DNA from: Sandaracinaceae bacterium
GTDB lineage: Bacteria; Myxococcota_A; Polyangia; Polyangiales; Sandaracinaceae
DNA: 64,000 nucleotides
Reading direction: 5' to 3'
Assembly: GCA_040218145.1 (NCBI GenBank)
Contig: JAVJQK010000105.1
Span: 62,001 to 126,000, forward strand
Shown here: piece after piece, positions 38,152 to 47,450 of the stretch
Position numbering within the stretch: position 1 is the stretch's first letter
Layout of the letters: each line of letters starts with the position of its first letter
Program-made: the position numbers and the translations under genes
The notes under the pieces: generated by a model
The model's database searches: none
Seen by the model: only the letters and a program-made list of their open reading frames with translations
What the model was told of the DNA's origin: nothing

Positions 38152-39429
38152 TCAGCTCTTGAGCGTGAAGCTGTACTGGGCCGACAGATCGTAGGGCGCG
38201 CACATGCCCGAGGTGATCTGGCGCACCCGCACGACGAGCTCGGTGACGGAGCAGCCGAGCCGGATCACGAGGCGCTCGTCGGCCGTCCCCGGACGGTTGG
38301 AGAGGCAGCCGTGGCCGAGCGGCGGCGCGGCGGTCACGGGCGTGCCTTCGCGGCAACTCTCGCTCGAGAAGTCGGTGTTCGCCGTGGGGCAGGGCGCGTA
38401 CGCCTCGAGCGCGTAGTCGGCGCCCGTGGGGATCCCTCGGAGATCGACCCTGAACTGGTGTTCGCCGGCGGCGGCGGCCGGGATCGTCCACGTGAACCAG
38501 TCCTGGTCGCCCGCGGAGTGCATGGTGGCGTCGGGGATCGAGACCATGCTGCCCGACGCGAGAGAGCCTCGCGCGGCGGCCGTCGGATGCGTGTCGTTCC
38601 CCTCGTACGGGTCGGGGACGCACGCGCAGGCGTACGCAGCGCCGCAGCCCTGACCGGGGGGGCACGCGCCGCAGTCGAGGCGGGCGCCGCATCCGTCGTC
38701 CGGCGTGCCGCATTCGTAGGCGAGCGACGCGCAGGTGCCGGGGGAGCACTCGCAGGTCCCCCTCCCCTCGACGCAGGTCTCGGGCGAGGTGCACGACCCG
38801 CAGCCGACGAACCCGCCGCAGCCGTCGGGCGCCATGCCGCACTCCCGCTCGGCGCACTCCTCGTCGTCGGGGATGCAAGTGCCGACGCCGCAGCGGTTGG
38901 TCTCTCCTTCGCCGCCGCACGTCTCGGGGAGCACGCAGTCCCCGCAGGACACCATGCCCCCGCAGCCATCGAGGGCCTGGCCACAGTCGTAGCCGAGCGG
39001 ATTGCATGGGTTGGTCGCCTCGCACGTGCACGTCCCCGCGACGCAGGTGCCCGCGCCACCGCAGTCGCCGCAGTCGACCATCGCGCCGCAGCCGCTGTCC
39101 GCCTGCCCGCACTCCACGCCGAGCGCGTCGCACGAGCGGGGCTGGCACCCGCACAGGTTCGGGATCCCGCCGCTGCCGCAGGCTTGTCCGTCGGGGCACG
39201 CGCCGCAGTCGATCTCAGTCCCGCAGCCGTCGTCGAGCGCGCCGCAGTTGGCGCGGAGCGTGGCGCAGTCCCGCGGCACGCAGGGTCCGGCGTCCACGTC
39301 CCGATAGCAGAGGCCGCCCTGGCAGAACATGCCGGGCGGACAGTCGGCGTTCGCGTCGCACGCGTAGGTGCCCTCGGGGATCACCGGGGCGCAGCCAGCC
39401 AGGAGGAGGCAGAGCCAGGCGCGTCGCAT
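38152..39429 (-). CDS. Cys-rich repeat lipoprotein, paralogue 1
   Basis: A 425-residue lipoprotein (lipobox LLAGC) with the same layout as its neighbour: ADCPPGMFCQGGLCYRDVDA, then C..DGCG....CG.C repeats, then a pre-peptidase-like beta domain with GDQDWFTWTIPAAAAG. The repeats have drifted more between paralogues than the N-terminal 40 residues. The ATG overlaps the stop of the upstream TPR gene as TGATG, so three genes form an operon. Confidence 0.85.
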   Translation of the reverse strand: MRRAWLCLLLAGCAPVIPEGTYACDANADCPPGMFCQGGLCYRDVDAGPCVPRDCATLRANCGALDDGCGTEIDCGACPDGQACGSGGIPNLCGCQPRSCDALGVECGQADSGCGAMVDCGDCGGAGTCVAGTCTCEATNPCNPLGYDCGQALDGCGGMVSCGDCVLPETCGGEGETNRCGVGTCIPDDEECAERECGMAPDGCGGFVGCGSCTSPETCVEGRGTCECSPGTCASLAYECGTPDDGCGARLDCGACPPGQGCGAAYACACVPDPYEGNDTHPTAAARGSLASGSMVSIPDATMHSAGDQDWFTWTIPAAAAGEHQFRVDLRGIPTGADYALEAYAPCPTANTDFSSESCREGTPVTAAPPLGHGCLSNRPGTADERLVIRLGCSVTELVVRVRQITSGMCAPYDLSAQYSFTLKS

Positions 39430-40184
39430 CAGAAGTGGCCCCGCACGCGCACGCCGCCGGGGCCGATCGCGACCTCGGGCTCGCCGCCGCCGCCGCCCGC
39501 GAGCGCCCAGACGAGGCCCGCCGCCATGGCCGCCGCGCCGAGACCGAGCGCGGCGCCGCCCACACCACGGAAGATGGGGACCCGGTCATACCGCTCGGAG
39601 AAGTCCTCCCAGCGAGGCCCGCCGTCGGTGCAGCCGTTCGGCGCGGAGACGCAGCCGGCGTCCACCTCGGCCACGATCAGGAGCACCGCGCCGCCCACCG
39701 CGAGCGCGGCGCCCGCGCCGGCCACGATCCAGGGCGCCGGGCCCGGGTCTCGCGCCTGGCGCGCCTCCGCCAGCGCGGCCTGCGCCTGCGCCTCGCGCTC
39801 CGCCGTGGCCGCCTCCGCGGCGAGGCGCTCCTCCTCCTCCCGGCGCGCGTCGGCGACCTGCCGCTCGAGCACGCGGATGCGGCCCTCGACGCTCGCGCGA
39901 TCGTCGCTGCCCGGGCGCGCCGCGAGGTAGCCGCGGTAGGCCTCGAGCGCGACCTCGTCCATGCGGAGCCGGTCCGCGGAGGTGGCGACGTTGTAGAGGA
40001 TCTCCGGGTTGCCCGTGATCCGGTGCGCCTCCTGGAAGCGCATCAGCGCGGTCTCGAAGTCCCCCGACTCGTAGGCGGCGCGCCCCTGCTCGAAGGCGCG
40101 GCGGGCCTGCTCGAGGCTCTGCGCGGAGGCGGCGCTGCTGAGCAGGAGGCTGATCGAAGCGAAGGCGAAGACGAGGAGGCGCAA
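39429..40184 (-). CDS. Exported TPR protein with two C-terminal membrane helices
   Basis: A 251-residue protein. It has a signal peptide (LLSSAASAQ), two TPR units (QGRAAYESGDFETALMRFQE, NPEILYNVATSADRLRM) and a coiled coil of Ala/Glu/Arg (about 100-145). Two hydrophobic helices follow (about 148-170 and 205-230). This design is common in myxobacterial envelope proteins. First gene of the operon with the two Cys-rich lipoproteins, so it may help present or secrete them. Confidence 0.8.
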   Translation of the reverse strand: MRLLVFAFASISLLLSSAASAQSLEQARRAFEQGRAAYESGDFETALMRFQEAHRITGNPEILYNVATSADRLRMDEVALEAYRGYLAARPGSDDRASVEGRIRVLERQVADARREEEERLAAEAATAEREAQAQAALAEARQARDPGPAPWIVAGAGAALAVGGAVLLIVAEVDAGCVSAPNGCTDGGPRWEDFSERYDRVPIFRGVGGAALGLGAAAMAAGLVWALAGGGGGEPEVAIGPGGVRVRGHF

Positions 40185-40218
40185 GATTCGGCCAATCTAC
40201 CGCTCGGGTGCGCCGCGT

Positions 40219-40254
40219 CCAACCATGCCCCCAACCATGCCCCCGACCTTGCCG
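40219..40254. repeat. Short tandem repeat upstream of bioA
   Basis: Two exact copies of CCAACCATGCCC and a third degenerate copy (CCGACCTTGCCG) lie 32 bp before the bioA start. No biotin-repressor-type palindrome is visible here. Confidence 0.6.
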
Positions 40255-40285
40255 CGCGGCTGACCTCGACGCAGGGTCCGCGGCC

Positions 40286-41593
40286 ATGCGACTGCCCCCA
40301 GAGCTGTCCCGCGCGGACGTCGTCGCGCTCGAGCGGCGCCACGTCTGGCCGCCCTACACGTCGAGCGAGCGGCACGAGGGCACCGAGCCCCTGGTGATCA
40401 CCGCCGCCGAGGGGCCCTGGATCGTCGACGCGGACGGCCGCCGCTATCTCGAGGGGAACGGCTCTTGGTGGACCTGCACGCTCGGGCACGGCCACCCGCG
40501 CCTCCGCGCCGCTCTGGCTCGCCAGGCCGAGCAGCTCATGCACGTCGCGGCGGGAGGGATCACGCACGCTCCGGTCGCCCTGCTCGCGAAGGAGCTGGTC
40601 GAGGTCGCGCCCACGGGGCTGACGCGGGCGCACTTCTCGGACGACGGGTCGACCGCGGTCGAGGTCGCGGTGAAGGCGGCCTTCCAGTACTGGCAGCAGA
40701 ACGGCCGGCCGACGCGCACGCGCTTCATCTCGCTCGCCGGCGCGTACCACGGCGACACCCTCGGGGCGGCCAGCCTCGCGTCGCTCGAGGAGTTCCACCA
40801 CGTCTTCGGCCCGCTGCTGTTCGAGGTGATCCGCACCCCCGACGCGGCCGATCCCGAGGGCTGGGAGAAGGCCTTCGCCCACGTGGAGGCGGAGCTGCGC
40901 GCGCGCCCCGACGAGATCGCGGGGGTGATCGTGGAGCCGCTCATCCAGGGCGCGGCCGGGATGCGCATGTACGCGCCACAGCTCCTGGCCCGGCTGCGCG
41001 AGGTGACCCGCGAGGTCGACACCTTCCTCATCGCGGACGAGGTCTTCACCGGCTACGGGCGGACCGGGGCGATGTGGGCCTGCGAGCTGGCCGGGATCAC
41101 GCCCGACTTCCTCTGCACGGCCAAGGGGTTCACGGCCGGCGTGCTGCCGATGGCCGCCACCCTCGCCACGGACCGGGTCTACGACGGCTTCCGCGGCGGG
41201 GCGGAGCGCGCGCTCATGCACGGGCACACCTTCTGCGGCAACCCCCTCGGCGCGGCCGTCGCGCGCGAGGTCCTCGCCGTCTACCGCGACGAGGACGTGA
41301 TCGGGCAGGTCCGGCGCAAGGCGCCCCTGGTCGAGGCGGCCTTCGCGCGGCTCGGCGAGCTGGACGGGGTCCGGCGGGTGCGCTCCCTCGGCCTGGTCGG
41401 CGCGGCCGATCTCGGGGAGGGGGGCTACCGGGGCCAGGCCGGGTGGAACGTCTTCGAGGCGGCGCTCGCGCGGGGGGTGTTCCTCCGCCCCCTGGGGGAT
41501 ACGGTCTACGTGACGCCGCCGCTCAACATCTCGGAGGCGGATCTCACGCACCTGTTGGACGTGCTCACCGAGAGCGTGCGACAAGCATGCTGA
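40286..41593 (+). CDS. bioA: Adenosylmethionine-8-amino-7-oxononanoate aminotransferase
   Basis: A 435-residue class-III PLP aminotransferase that makes 7,8-diaminopelargonate in biotin synthesis with S-adenosylmethionine as amino donor. The PLP-binding lysine is Lys280 in CTAKGFTAG, and BioA-type motifs include GSWWTCTLGHGHP (substrate pocket), AYHGDTLGAASL and IADEVFTGYGRTG. Full length for the family. No other biotin genes are adjacent, so the pathway is scattered in this genome. Confidence 0.93.
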   Translation: MRLPPELSRADVVALERRHVWPPYTSSERHEGTEPLVITAAEGPWIVDADGRRYLEGNGSWWTCTLGHGHPRLRAALARQAEQLMHVAAGGITHAPVALLAKELVEVAPTGLTRAHFSDDGSTAVEVAVKAAFQYWQQNGRPTRTRFISLAGAYHGDTLGAASLASLEEFHHVFGPLLFEVIRTPDAADPEGWEKAFAHVEAELRARPDEIAGVIVEPLIQGAAGMRMYAPQLLARLREVTREVDTFLIADEVFTGYGRTGAMWACELAGITPDFLCTAKGFTAGVLPMAATLATDRVYDGFRGGAERALMHGHTFCGNPLGAAVAREVLAVYRDEDVIGQVRRKAPLVEAAFARLGELDGVRRVRSLGLVGAADLGEGGYRGQAGWNVFEAALARGVFLRPLGDTVYVTPPLNISEADLTHLLDVLTESVRQAC

Positions 41594-41678
41594 TTCCCTC
41601 CGCGCGCCCGCGCGAGCGGTTACGCCACAGCTGCGCTGAACGCATGTCCCGTCTCATCCCCATCGACCTCCGCCGGCC

Positions 41679-44324
41679 GTGAACCGATTCCTCGACGCAT
41701 TCGCCGACCTGGTCACGGGCCGGCGCGCCCTGATGTTGGGGATCATCGGCGTGATCACCGTCGGGCTCGGCGTGTGGATCCCGCAGCTCGTCGCGGACCC
41801 GACGCCGCAGCAGTTGACGGCGAGCAGCGTCCAGAACCAGGCCCAGATCAGCGCCGACTTCAACGCCCGGTTCGGCAACCCCGACCACGTGGTGGTGCTG
41901 CTGGTCGAGGCCGAGGACGTGCTCGCCCCCGAGCCGCTGGGCTACGTGCACCGGCTCGCCCGCGCCTTCCAGGACGAGGTCTACGTCGACCGGGTGGACG
42001 GGGTCACGGTCACGCCCTTCGCGCTCCCCGCCGCGCCCGAGGAGGTGGGCCTCGACGACCTCGACGACGCGCCGTCGTTGGACGACCTCGACGACGAGGA
42101 TCTCGAGGGGCTGGACGCGCTCGAGGACGCGCCGGATGACGATTCGATCGACCCGGAGCTGGAGGACGCCCTCGGGGTGCTCGTCCAGACCTCGCCCGAG
42201 CGCTTCCCCATGGGCCTCGGCTCGATCGCCAGCCGCATGGCCGACGTCCAGTACGGCGCCGCGATCGAGGGAGACGAGGTCACCGACGCCGAGCGAGAGC
42301 GCTTGATCGCCGCGATCGACGCCGCGCCGCTCCTCGAGGGCCGGCTGATCAGCCGCGATCGCACGCTGACCGTCGTCGCCTTGGCCCTCGACGAGCGGGT
42401 CGAGGACCACCGCGTGATGCAGGAGACGGTCGAGGACATCGACGCGTGGCTCGAGGCCAACCCGCCGCCGAGGGGGGTGAACGTGCATCGCGGGGGCCTG
42501 CCGCACCTGTTCAACTCGATCGTCGTCAAGATGGCCGACGACAACGTGCGCATCGTCCCGCTGACGCTGCTCGTGTGCCTCGTCCTGCTCTTCGTCTCTT
42601 TCCGCTGGGTGCCCGGCACCTTCCTGCCCGTCGTCGCGGTCGGCCTCAGCGCGATCATGGTCATCGGCGCCATGGCGCTCGCCGGCGAGACGATGAACGT
42701 GATCAACAACATCATCCCGCCGCTGTTGATCATCATCGGCGTCAGCGACTCGATCCACCTGATCGGGCGCTATCGGGAGGAGCTCGATCACGCCTCGAGC
42801 AAGATGGAGGCGGCGCGCAACACCGTCCGCGCCATGGCCGTGGCGTGCTTCCTGACCTCGATCACCACCGCGGTCGGGCTCGCGTCCCTCGTGGTCAGCC
42901 AGACGGCGATGCTCCAGCGCTTCGGCGTGACCGCGGGCATCGGCGTGCTGATCGCCTACGTGGTCACGATCGGCTTCCTCCCGCCCGCGATGACGCTCTT
43001 CGACCCGCCGCTGCCGCCTCGCGAGCGCAGGCGGATCACGCTGCGCCGCAAGCGGGGCAAGGACGATGGACCCCGCGCGGACCGCGGACTGCTCGAGCGG
43101 GCCATCGTGGTGCTGACCGCGAAGATCCTCCGCCGGCCGTGGCCTTTCATCGTGGGCGCCGCGGTGCTGATGGCCGCCTTCAGCTGGATGGCGGTGCGGG
43201 TCACGGTCGACAGCGCCCTCCTCGACGAATTCGACGAGGAGGACGAGGCGGTGGTGAGCACGCTCCTGCTCGAGGAGAAGCTCGAGGGGGTGCGGCCGCT
43301 CGAGATCATGCTCGAGTCGGACGATCCCACGCGCTTCCAGGACCCCGAGGTGGTGGCCGCGATCGACGAGACGCAGGCCTGGCTCCGCGGTCAGGACGGC
43401 GTGCTCGGCACCGTCTCGATGAGCGACTACCTGCACGAGACCTGGGCGCGCATCGCGGGCGACGACGAGGCGCGGACCGAGCGCTTCGCGAGCGAGGCCC
43501 AGGTGGCTGCGCTGCTCACCCTCTTCGGCCGGGTCGAGCCCAACCCGATGGACGCCTTCCTGGCCGAGGGAGGCCAGGTCGCTCGCATCCAGGTGCGGCT
43601 GGCCGACATCGGCGCGGCGCGTAGCATCGTCGTCATCGACGCGCTCCAGGAGCAGCTCGACGCGCGCTTCGCGCCGCTCGGGGTCGAGGTCTCGATGGCG
43701 GGCGAGGCCTACACCGGCTCGGTCGGTCTGAACGCCGTCGTGCGTGACCTGCTCGGCAGCCTCAGCACCGCGGTCCTGATCATCTTCGGCATGCTCGTGG
43801 TGCTCTTCGGCAGCTGGCGGCTCGGCCTGCTGAGCATCCCGCCCAACGTGCTGCCGCTCGTGGGCACGGTCGCCTGGATGGCCGTCCGCGACATCCCCCT
43901 CAACGCGGCCACCGTCATCGTCTTCTCGATCAGCCTGGGCCTCGCGGTCGACGGCTCGATCCACCTGCTCGCCCGCTACAAGGAAGAGATCGCGGGCGGG
44001 ATCGGCCGGAACGCGGCGCTCATCCGGGCCGCCCGCGGGACCGGCCGCGCGGTGGTGGTGAGCTGCGTGACCCTGATGCTCGGCTTCGGGGTGATGCTCC
44101 TCAGCTCGTTCGTCCCCGTGCAGCGCTTCGGCGAGCTGATCGGGGTGACGGTCGGCATGTGCCTGTTCTCGACCCTGATCGTGCAGCCCGCGCTGCTCCG
44201 GGTGGCCGCGCCCAAGGCGCCCCCCGGCCGCTTCCGCCGGCGCGCCAAGGAAGAAGAGACGCCCGCGTCAGAGACGCCCGCGTCAGAGACGCCCGCCTCA
44301 GAGACGCCCGCCTCAGAGACGTAG
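41679..44324 (+). CDS. RND/MMPL-family transporter
   Basis: An 881-residue polytopic protein with two repeats of one helix, a large extracytoplasmic domain and five helices. This is the layout of MMPL/HpnN-type RND exporters that move lipids or hydrophobic molecules. Motifs such as IGVSDSIHLIGRY and SISLGLAVDGSIHLLARYK mark the equivalent helices of each half. An acidic run DDLDDAPSLDDLDDEDLEGL is inserted in the first periplasmic domain. The GTG start is at 41679. The C-terminus is an ETPAS repeat whose last 12 nt overlap the convergent gene. Confidence 0.88.
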   Translation: MNRFLDAFADLVTGRRALMLGIIGVITVGLGVWIPQLVADPTPQQLTASSVQNQAQISADFNARFGNPDHVVVLLVEAEDVLAPEPLGYVHRLARAFQDEVYVDRVDGVTVTPFALPAAPEEVGLDDLDDAPSLDDLDDEDLEGLDALEDAPDDDSIDPELEDALGVLVQTSPERFPMGLGSIASRMADVQYGAAIEGDEVTDAERERLIAAIDAAPLLEGRLISRDRTLTVVALALDERVEDHRVMQETVEDIDAWLEANPPPRGVNVHRGGLPHLFNSIVVKMADDNVRIVPLTLLVCLVLLFVSFRWVPGTFLPVVAVGLSAIMVIGAMALAGETMNVINNIIPPLLIIIGVSDSIHLIGRYREELDHASSKMEAARNTVRAMAVACFLTSITTAVGLASLVVSQTAMLQRFGVTAGIGVLIAYVVTIGFLPPAMTLFDPPLPPRERRRITLRRKRGKDDGPRADRGLLERAIVVLTAKILRRPWPFIVGAAVLMAAFSWMAVRVTVDSALLDEFDEEDEAVVSTLLLEEKLEGVRPLEIMLESDDPTRFQDPEVVAAIDETQAWLRGQDGVLGTVSMSDYLHETWARIAGDDEARTERFASEAQVAALLTLFGRVEPNPMDAFLAEGGQVARIQVRLADIGAARSIVVIDALQEQLDARFAPLGVEVSMAGEAYTGSVGLNAVVRDLLGSLSTAVLIIFGMLVVLFGSWRLGLLSIPPNVLPLVGTVAWMAVRDIPLNAATVIVFSISLGLAVDGSIHLLARYKEEIAGGIGRNAALIRAARGTGRAVVVSCVTLMLGFGVMLLSSFVPVQRFGELIGVTVGMCLFSTLIVQPALLRVAAPKAPPGRFRRRAKEEETPASETPASETPASETPASET
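44256..44315 (+). repeat. Four 15-bp tandem units encoding ETPAS
   Basis: Units of gagacgcccgcgtca encode the cytoplasmic tail of the transporter. The array overlaps the 3' end of the opposite-strand gene, so copy-number change would affect both proteins' C-termini. Confidence 0.9.
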
Positions 44325-45179
44325 GTCGAAGACGACGTCGAGCGGCGCGTCGAGGCCGTCTGCGTGCGCCTCCTGCCGCGCGGTCCGGGCGATGCACGAG
44401 CGCTCGATCGGCGTCAGGTGATGGCGCGGGGCGCTGGCGCGGGCGCTCCGCACCGATCCGTCCGGGCGAAAGCTGAGCTGCACACGCGCGATCCCTCCGC
44501 GTCGCCTCGGCGCGCACGCGCGCAGGGCCGGCGACACGCCCGCGATGGCGGCGCGGACCGCCTCGCTCCGCGGGTCCGGCTCGACAGGCTCCGTGGAGGG
44601 CGTGGGCGCAGGGGCGCGCTCCTCGAACGCCGCGTCCAGCGCGCGCGCGGTGGAGCGGTCGATGGCCACGGGGGCCACGCGGGCTGGCGGCGCGGCGACT
44701 CGCGGTTCGTCTGGCGGGGGCGCCGTCTCGCGAGGCGGCGGCGGCGCGACGGCGCGCGGGGCCGGCTGCGCCTGCGCGCGCTGCCGCTGGGCCTGCTCGC
44801 GCTGGGCCTGCTCGCGCTGCTCGCGCTGTGCCCGCTCGCGCTCGGCGTGCGCCCGATAGGCGGCCTCGCGCCGCTCCCGCTCGCGCTGCGCCTCGAGTCG
44901 AGCGCGCCGCGCCTCCGCTTCCCGCTCCAGGCGGGCGTCGCGCTGAAGATCGTCGGAGTCCGGGACCGCGCCGATCGGGTCCCCCGAGTCGTCGCGCAGC
45001 ACCCGGTCGAGGGCGCTCGACGGCCCCTCGGGCGCCTCGGTGCCGGGCGCGGGCTCGACCGGCGTCACGTACGGGTTGCTCGGCGTCGTGCCGGGGTCGG
45101 TCGCCCCCGCCTCGATCGGATACAGAAGCGCCGCTGCGACCCCGCAAGCGGAGACGCATCTCGTCCAGATGGTCTGCAT
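44313..45179 (-). CDS. Exported TonB-C-like/AgmX-type protein with coiled coil
   Basis: A 288-residue protein. It has a signal peptide, then a Pro/Gly-rich stretch. A strongly charged coiled coil of Arg/Glu/Gln/Ala follows (about 75-135, REQREQAQREQAQRQRAQAQ). After a Pro-rich linker, the C-terminal domain (about 205-288) has one Cys pair and a TonB-like strand (IARVQLSFRPDGSVRSARAS). It resembles the AgmX/PglI domain of 36112-36888. A periplasm-spanning connector is the likely role. It ends inside the convergent transporter gene (12-nt overlap). Confidence 0.8.
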   Translation of the reverse strand: MQTIWTRCVSACGVAAALLYPIEAGATDPGTTPSNPYVTPVEPAPGTEAPEGPSSALDRVLRDDSGDPIGAVPDSDDLQRDARLEREAEARRARLEAQRERERREAAYRAHAERERAQREQREQAQREQAQRQRAQAQPAPRAVAPPPPRETAPPPDEPRVAAPPARVAPVAIDRSTARALDAAFEERAPAPTPSTEPVEPDPRSEAVRAAIAGVSPALRACAPRRRGGIARVQLSFRPDGSVRSARASAPRHHLTPIERSCIARTARQEAHADGLDAPLDVVFDLRL

Positions 45180-45288
45180 GATTCCCCCCCGCGTGATCGC
45201 CTCGCAGTCCCTGTGCCACTCTCGTACAGGGGCGCGTGGCCGTGAGGCGCGCGCAGGTCGTGCGTCGGCGTGCTACGTTCCGCGCGCG

Positions 45289-45675
45289 ATGGCAGCCCAA
45301 GGGAGTCGACCGCGCATCCTCGTCGCAGAGGACGATCCGGACGTCCTCAAGATGCTCGATCACGTGCTCCGCGCGCTCGGTGACGTGGTGACGGCGAGGG
45401 ACGGCCAGGAGGCGCTCGAGCGCGCGCGAGAGGCGCGCCCGGACGTGATCGTGACCGACCTGATGATGCCGCGCATGGACGGGCTGATGCTCTCGAAGGA
45501 GCTCAAGCACGATCCCCGGCTCGCCACGGTGCCGGTGGTGATGCTCACCGCCAAGACGCAGCCGCGCGACGTCATCGCGGGCATCAACGCGGGCGCGCGT
45601 TTCTACGTGACCAAGCCGTTCAAGACCGAGGAGCTGGTCTCCAAGGTGCGCAAAGCGCTCGGCGCCAAGGCCTGA
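45289..45675 (+). CDS. Single-domain response regulator
   Basis: A 128-residue receiver with acidic pair (VAEDD), phospho-acceptor Asp (VIVTDLMMPRMDG), Thr (VMLTAKT) and Lys (YVTKPFK), all intact. There is no output domain. It starts an operon with lnt (14-nt gap) and a hydrolase. No kinase is adjacent, so it probably takes phosphate from a distant kinase. Confidence 0.92.
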   Translation: MAAQGSRPRILVAEDDPDVLKMLDHVLRALGDVVTARDGQEALERAREARPDVIVTDLMMPRMDGLMLSKELKHDPRLATVPVVMLTAKTQPRDVIAGINAGARFYVTKPFKTEELVSKVRKALGAKA

Positions 45676-45689
45676 GCGGGACCCGACAC

Positions 45690-47450
45690 GTGGCGAAGAA
45701 GAAGAAGCGCGCCGCGAGCGCGGCCGGCGCGAAGAAGAAGAAGCCGGCCGAGCAGGCCCCCGAGGCGCCCGCGAAGAAGCCGCCGCGCGACTGGGCGGAG
45801 ATCGGCCGCGCCTACGGCCTGCTGCTCCTCAGCGCGGTGCTCATGTTCCTCGGCTTCGCGGGCTTCGGCGTCTGGCCGCTCGCGTTCTGCGGCATGGTGC
45901 CAGCGCTCTTCGTCTTCGACGCGGATCCGAAGCCGATCGGCTGGAAGTTCTTCTGGCGGGCGCTCTTCTTCGGCTACATCGCCTACTACGGGGGCTTCTA
46001 CTGGGTGGTGAACACCATCGTGGACTTCGGGGGCTTCCCCTATCCACTCGCCCTCGCGTTCGCCTCCATCTACTTCCTCTACCAGGCCATCGAGTTCGTC
46101 TTCGTGCTCTGGCTCTGGCGCCGCGCGCGGGAGCGCGGGTTCAACGCCACCGCCTCGCTGGTGGCCGCGTATCTGACGGCCGAGACCGTCTTCCCGATGC
46201 TCTTCGACCACTACTACGGCAACAGCTTTCACATGCTGCCGGTGGTGGTGCAGGTCGCCGACCTCGGCGGGCCGATGCTGCTGACCGCGCTGGCCATGCT
46301 CGGCAACGGCGCGATCTACGAGCTGGCCCGGGCGCGCATCAAGAAGGCGCCGCTCCCCTGGCGCACCCCGGCCGTCTTCACGGGCGCGGTGCTCTTCGTG
46401 CTCGGCTACGGCGCATGGCGCATCGGGGAGGTCGAGGCGCGGGTGGCCGCGGCCCCGAAGATCCAGGTCGGCGTCGTGCAGACCAACATGGGGATCTACG
46501 AGAAGCGCGAGGACCCGGGCGAGGGCCTGCGCCGTCACCTCGAGCAGTCGGCCGCGCTCGAGGCCGAGCACGACCTCGATCTCCTGGTCTGGCCGGAGTC
46601 GGCGGCCACCTTCCGCGTGCCTCGAGAGGTCGGCACGCGGGTGGGCCCGTTCTTCGACAACGCCGCGGCGTGGTTCCGGATCGAGAGCGCGGGCTTCCCC
46701 GAGACGCCGCTCATCTTCGGCGGGCTGAGCGTCGGCCACGACGAGGACGGCACGAGCCGCTACTACAACACCGCCTTCATCACCGACGACGACGGCGCGA
46801 TCCAGGCCCACGTCGACAAGACCTATCTCCTCGCGTTCGGCGAGTACATCCCCTTCGGGGAGATGTTCCCGATCCTCTACGAGTGGTCGCCCAACACGGG
46901 GCACTTCACGCCGGGCGATCACGTCCAGCCGCTGCCGTTCCGCGACTACCGGATCACGACGCTCGTCTGCTACGAGGACATCCTCCCGAAGTTCACGCGG
47001 CGCGCGGTGCGCGAGGCCAACCCGCACCTGCTCGTGAACGTGACGAACGACGCGTGGTTCGGGGACACGCAGGAGCCGTACATCCACCTCGCGCTCGCGA
47101 AGATGCGCGCGGTCGAGCACCACCGCTACCTCGTGCGCGCCACCAACACGGGGGTCAGCGCGATCATCGATCCCACCGGCCGCGTCATCGCGGAGGGCCC
47201 GCTCTTCGACCGCGACAGCCTCCACGGCGAGGTCGCGATGATGCAGGGCGAGACGCTCTACGAGCACCTCGGGGACTGGCCCGGCTGGCTCGCGCTCGGC
47301 GCGACGCTCTACATGGTGCTGGTCGGCCGCCGCAACCGGCCCGAGCAGGAGCCGCCGCCCGAGGAGCAGGTCCGCGAAGAGCGGATCCGGCGCAAGCGCG
47401 AGGAAGACGACGACCCGGACCCCGAAGAAGAAGACGAGGAGGACGCGTGA
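45690..47450 (+). CDS. lnt: Apolipoprotein N-acyltransferase
   Basis: A 586-residue inner-membrane enzyme that adds the third acyl chain to lipoproteins, which fits the many lipoproteins here. The membrane part (about 45-240) is followed by a nitrilase-fold domain. The Glu-Lys-Cys triad is visible: Glu303 in WPESAATF, Lys377 in VDKTYLLAFGEY and Cys427 in LVCYEDILP. The N-terminus has an extra Lys/Ala-rich cytoplasmic extension (AKKKKRAASAAGAKKKK), and the C-terminus is a Glu/Asp-rich tail, making the protein longer than E. coli Lnt. GTG start. Confidence 0.93.
   Translation: MAKKKKRAASAAGAKKKKPAEQAPEAPAKKPPRDWAEIGRAYGLLLLSAVLMFLGFAGFGVWPLAFCGMVPALFVFDADPKPIGWKFFWRALFFGYIAYYGGFYWVVNTIVDFGGFPYPLALAFASIYFLYQAIEFVFVLWLWRRARERGFNATASLVAAYLTAETVFPMLFDHYYGNSFHMLPVVVQVADLGGPMLLTALAMLGNGAIYELARARIKKAPLPWRTPAVFTGAVLFVLGYGAWRIGEVEARVAAAPKIQVGVVQTNMGIYEKREDPGEGLRRHLEQSAALEAEHDLDLLVWPESAATFRVPREVGTRVGPFFDNAAAWFRIESAGFPETPLIFGGLSVGHDEDGTSRYYNTAFITDDDGAIQAHVDKTYLLAFGEYIPFGEMFPILYEWSPNTGHFTPGDHVQPLPFRDYRITTLVCYEDILPKFTRRAVREANPHLLVNVTNDAWFGDTQEPYIHLALAKMRAVEHHRYLVRATNTGVSAIIDPTGRVIAEGPLFDRDSLHGEVAMMQGETLYEHLGDWPGWLALGATLYMVLVGRRNRPEQEPPPEEQVREERIRRKREEDDDPDPEEEDEEDA

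Noticed and set aside
40286..41593. A biotin biosynthesis operon
   Set aside because: Only bioA is present; neighbours are an exported TPR protein and an RND transporter, and no bioB/D/F-like product was seen.
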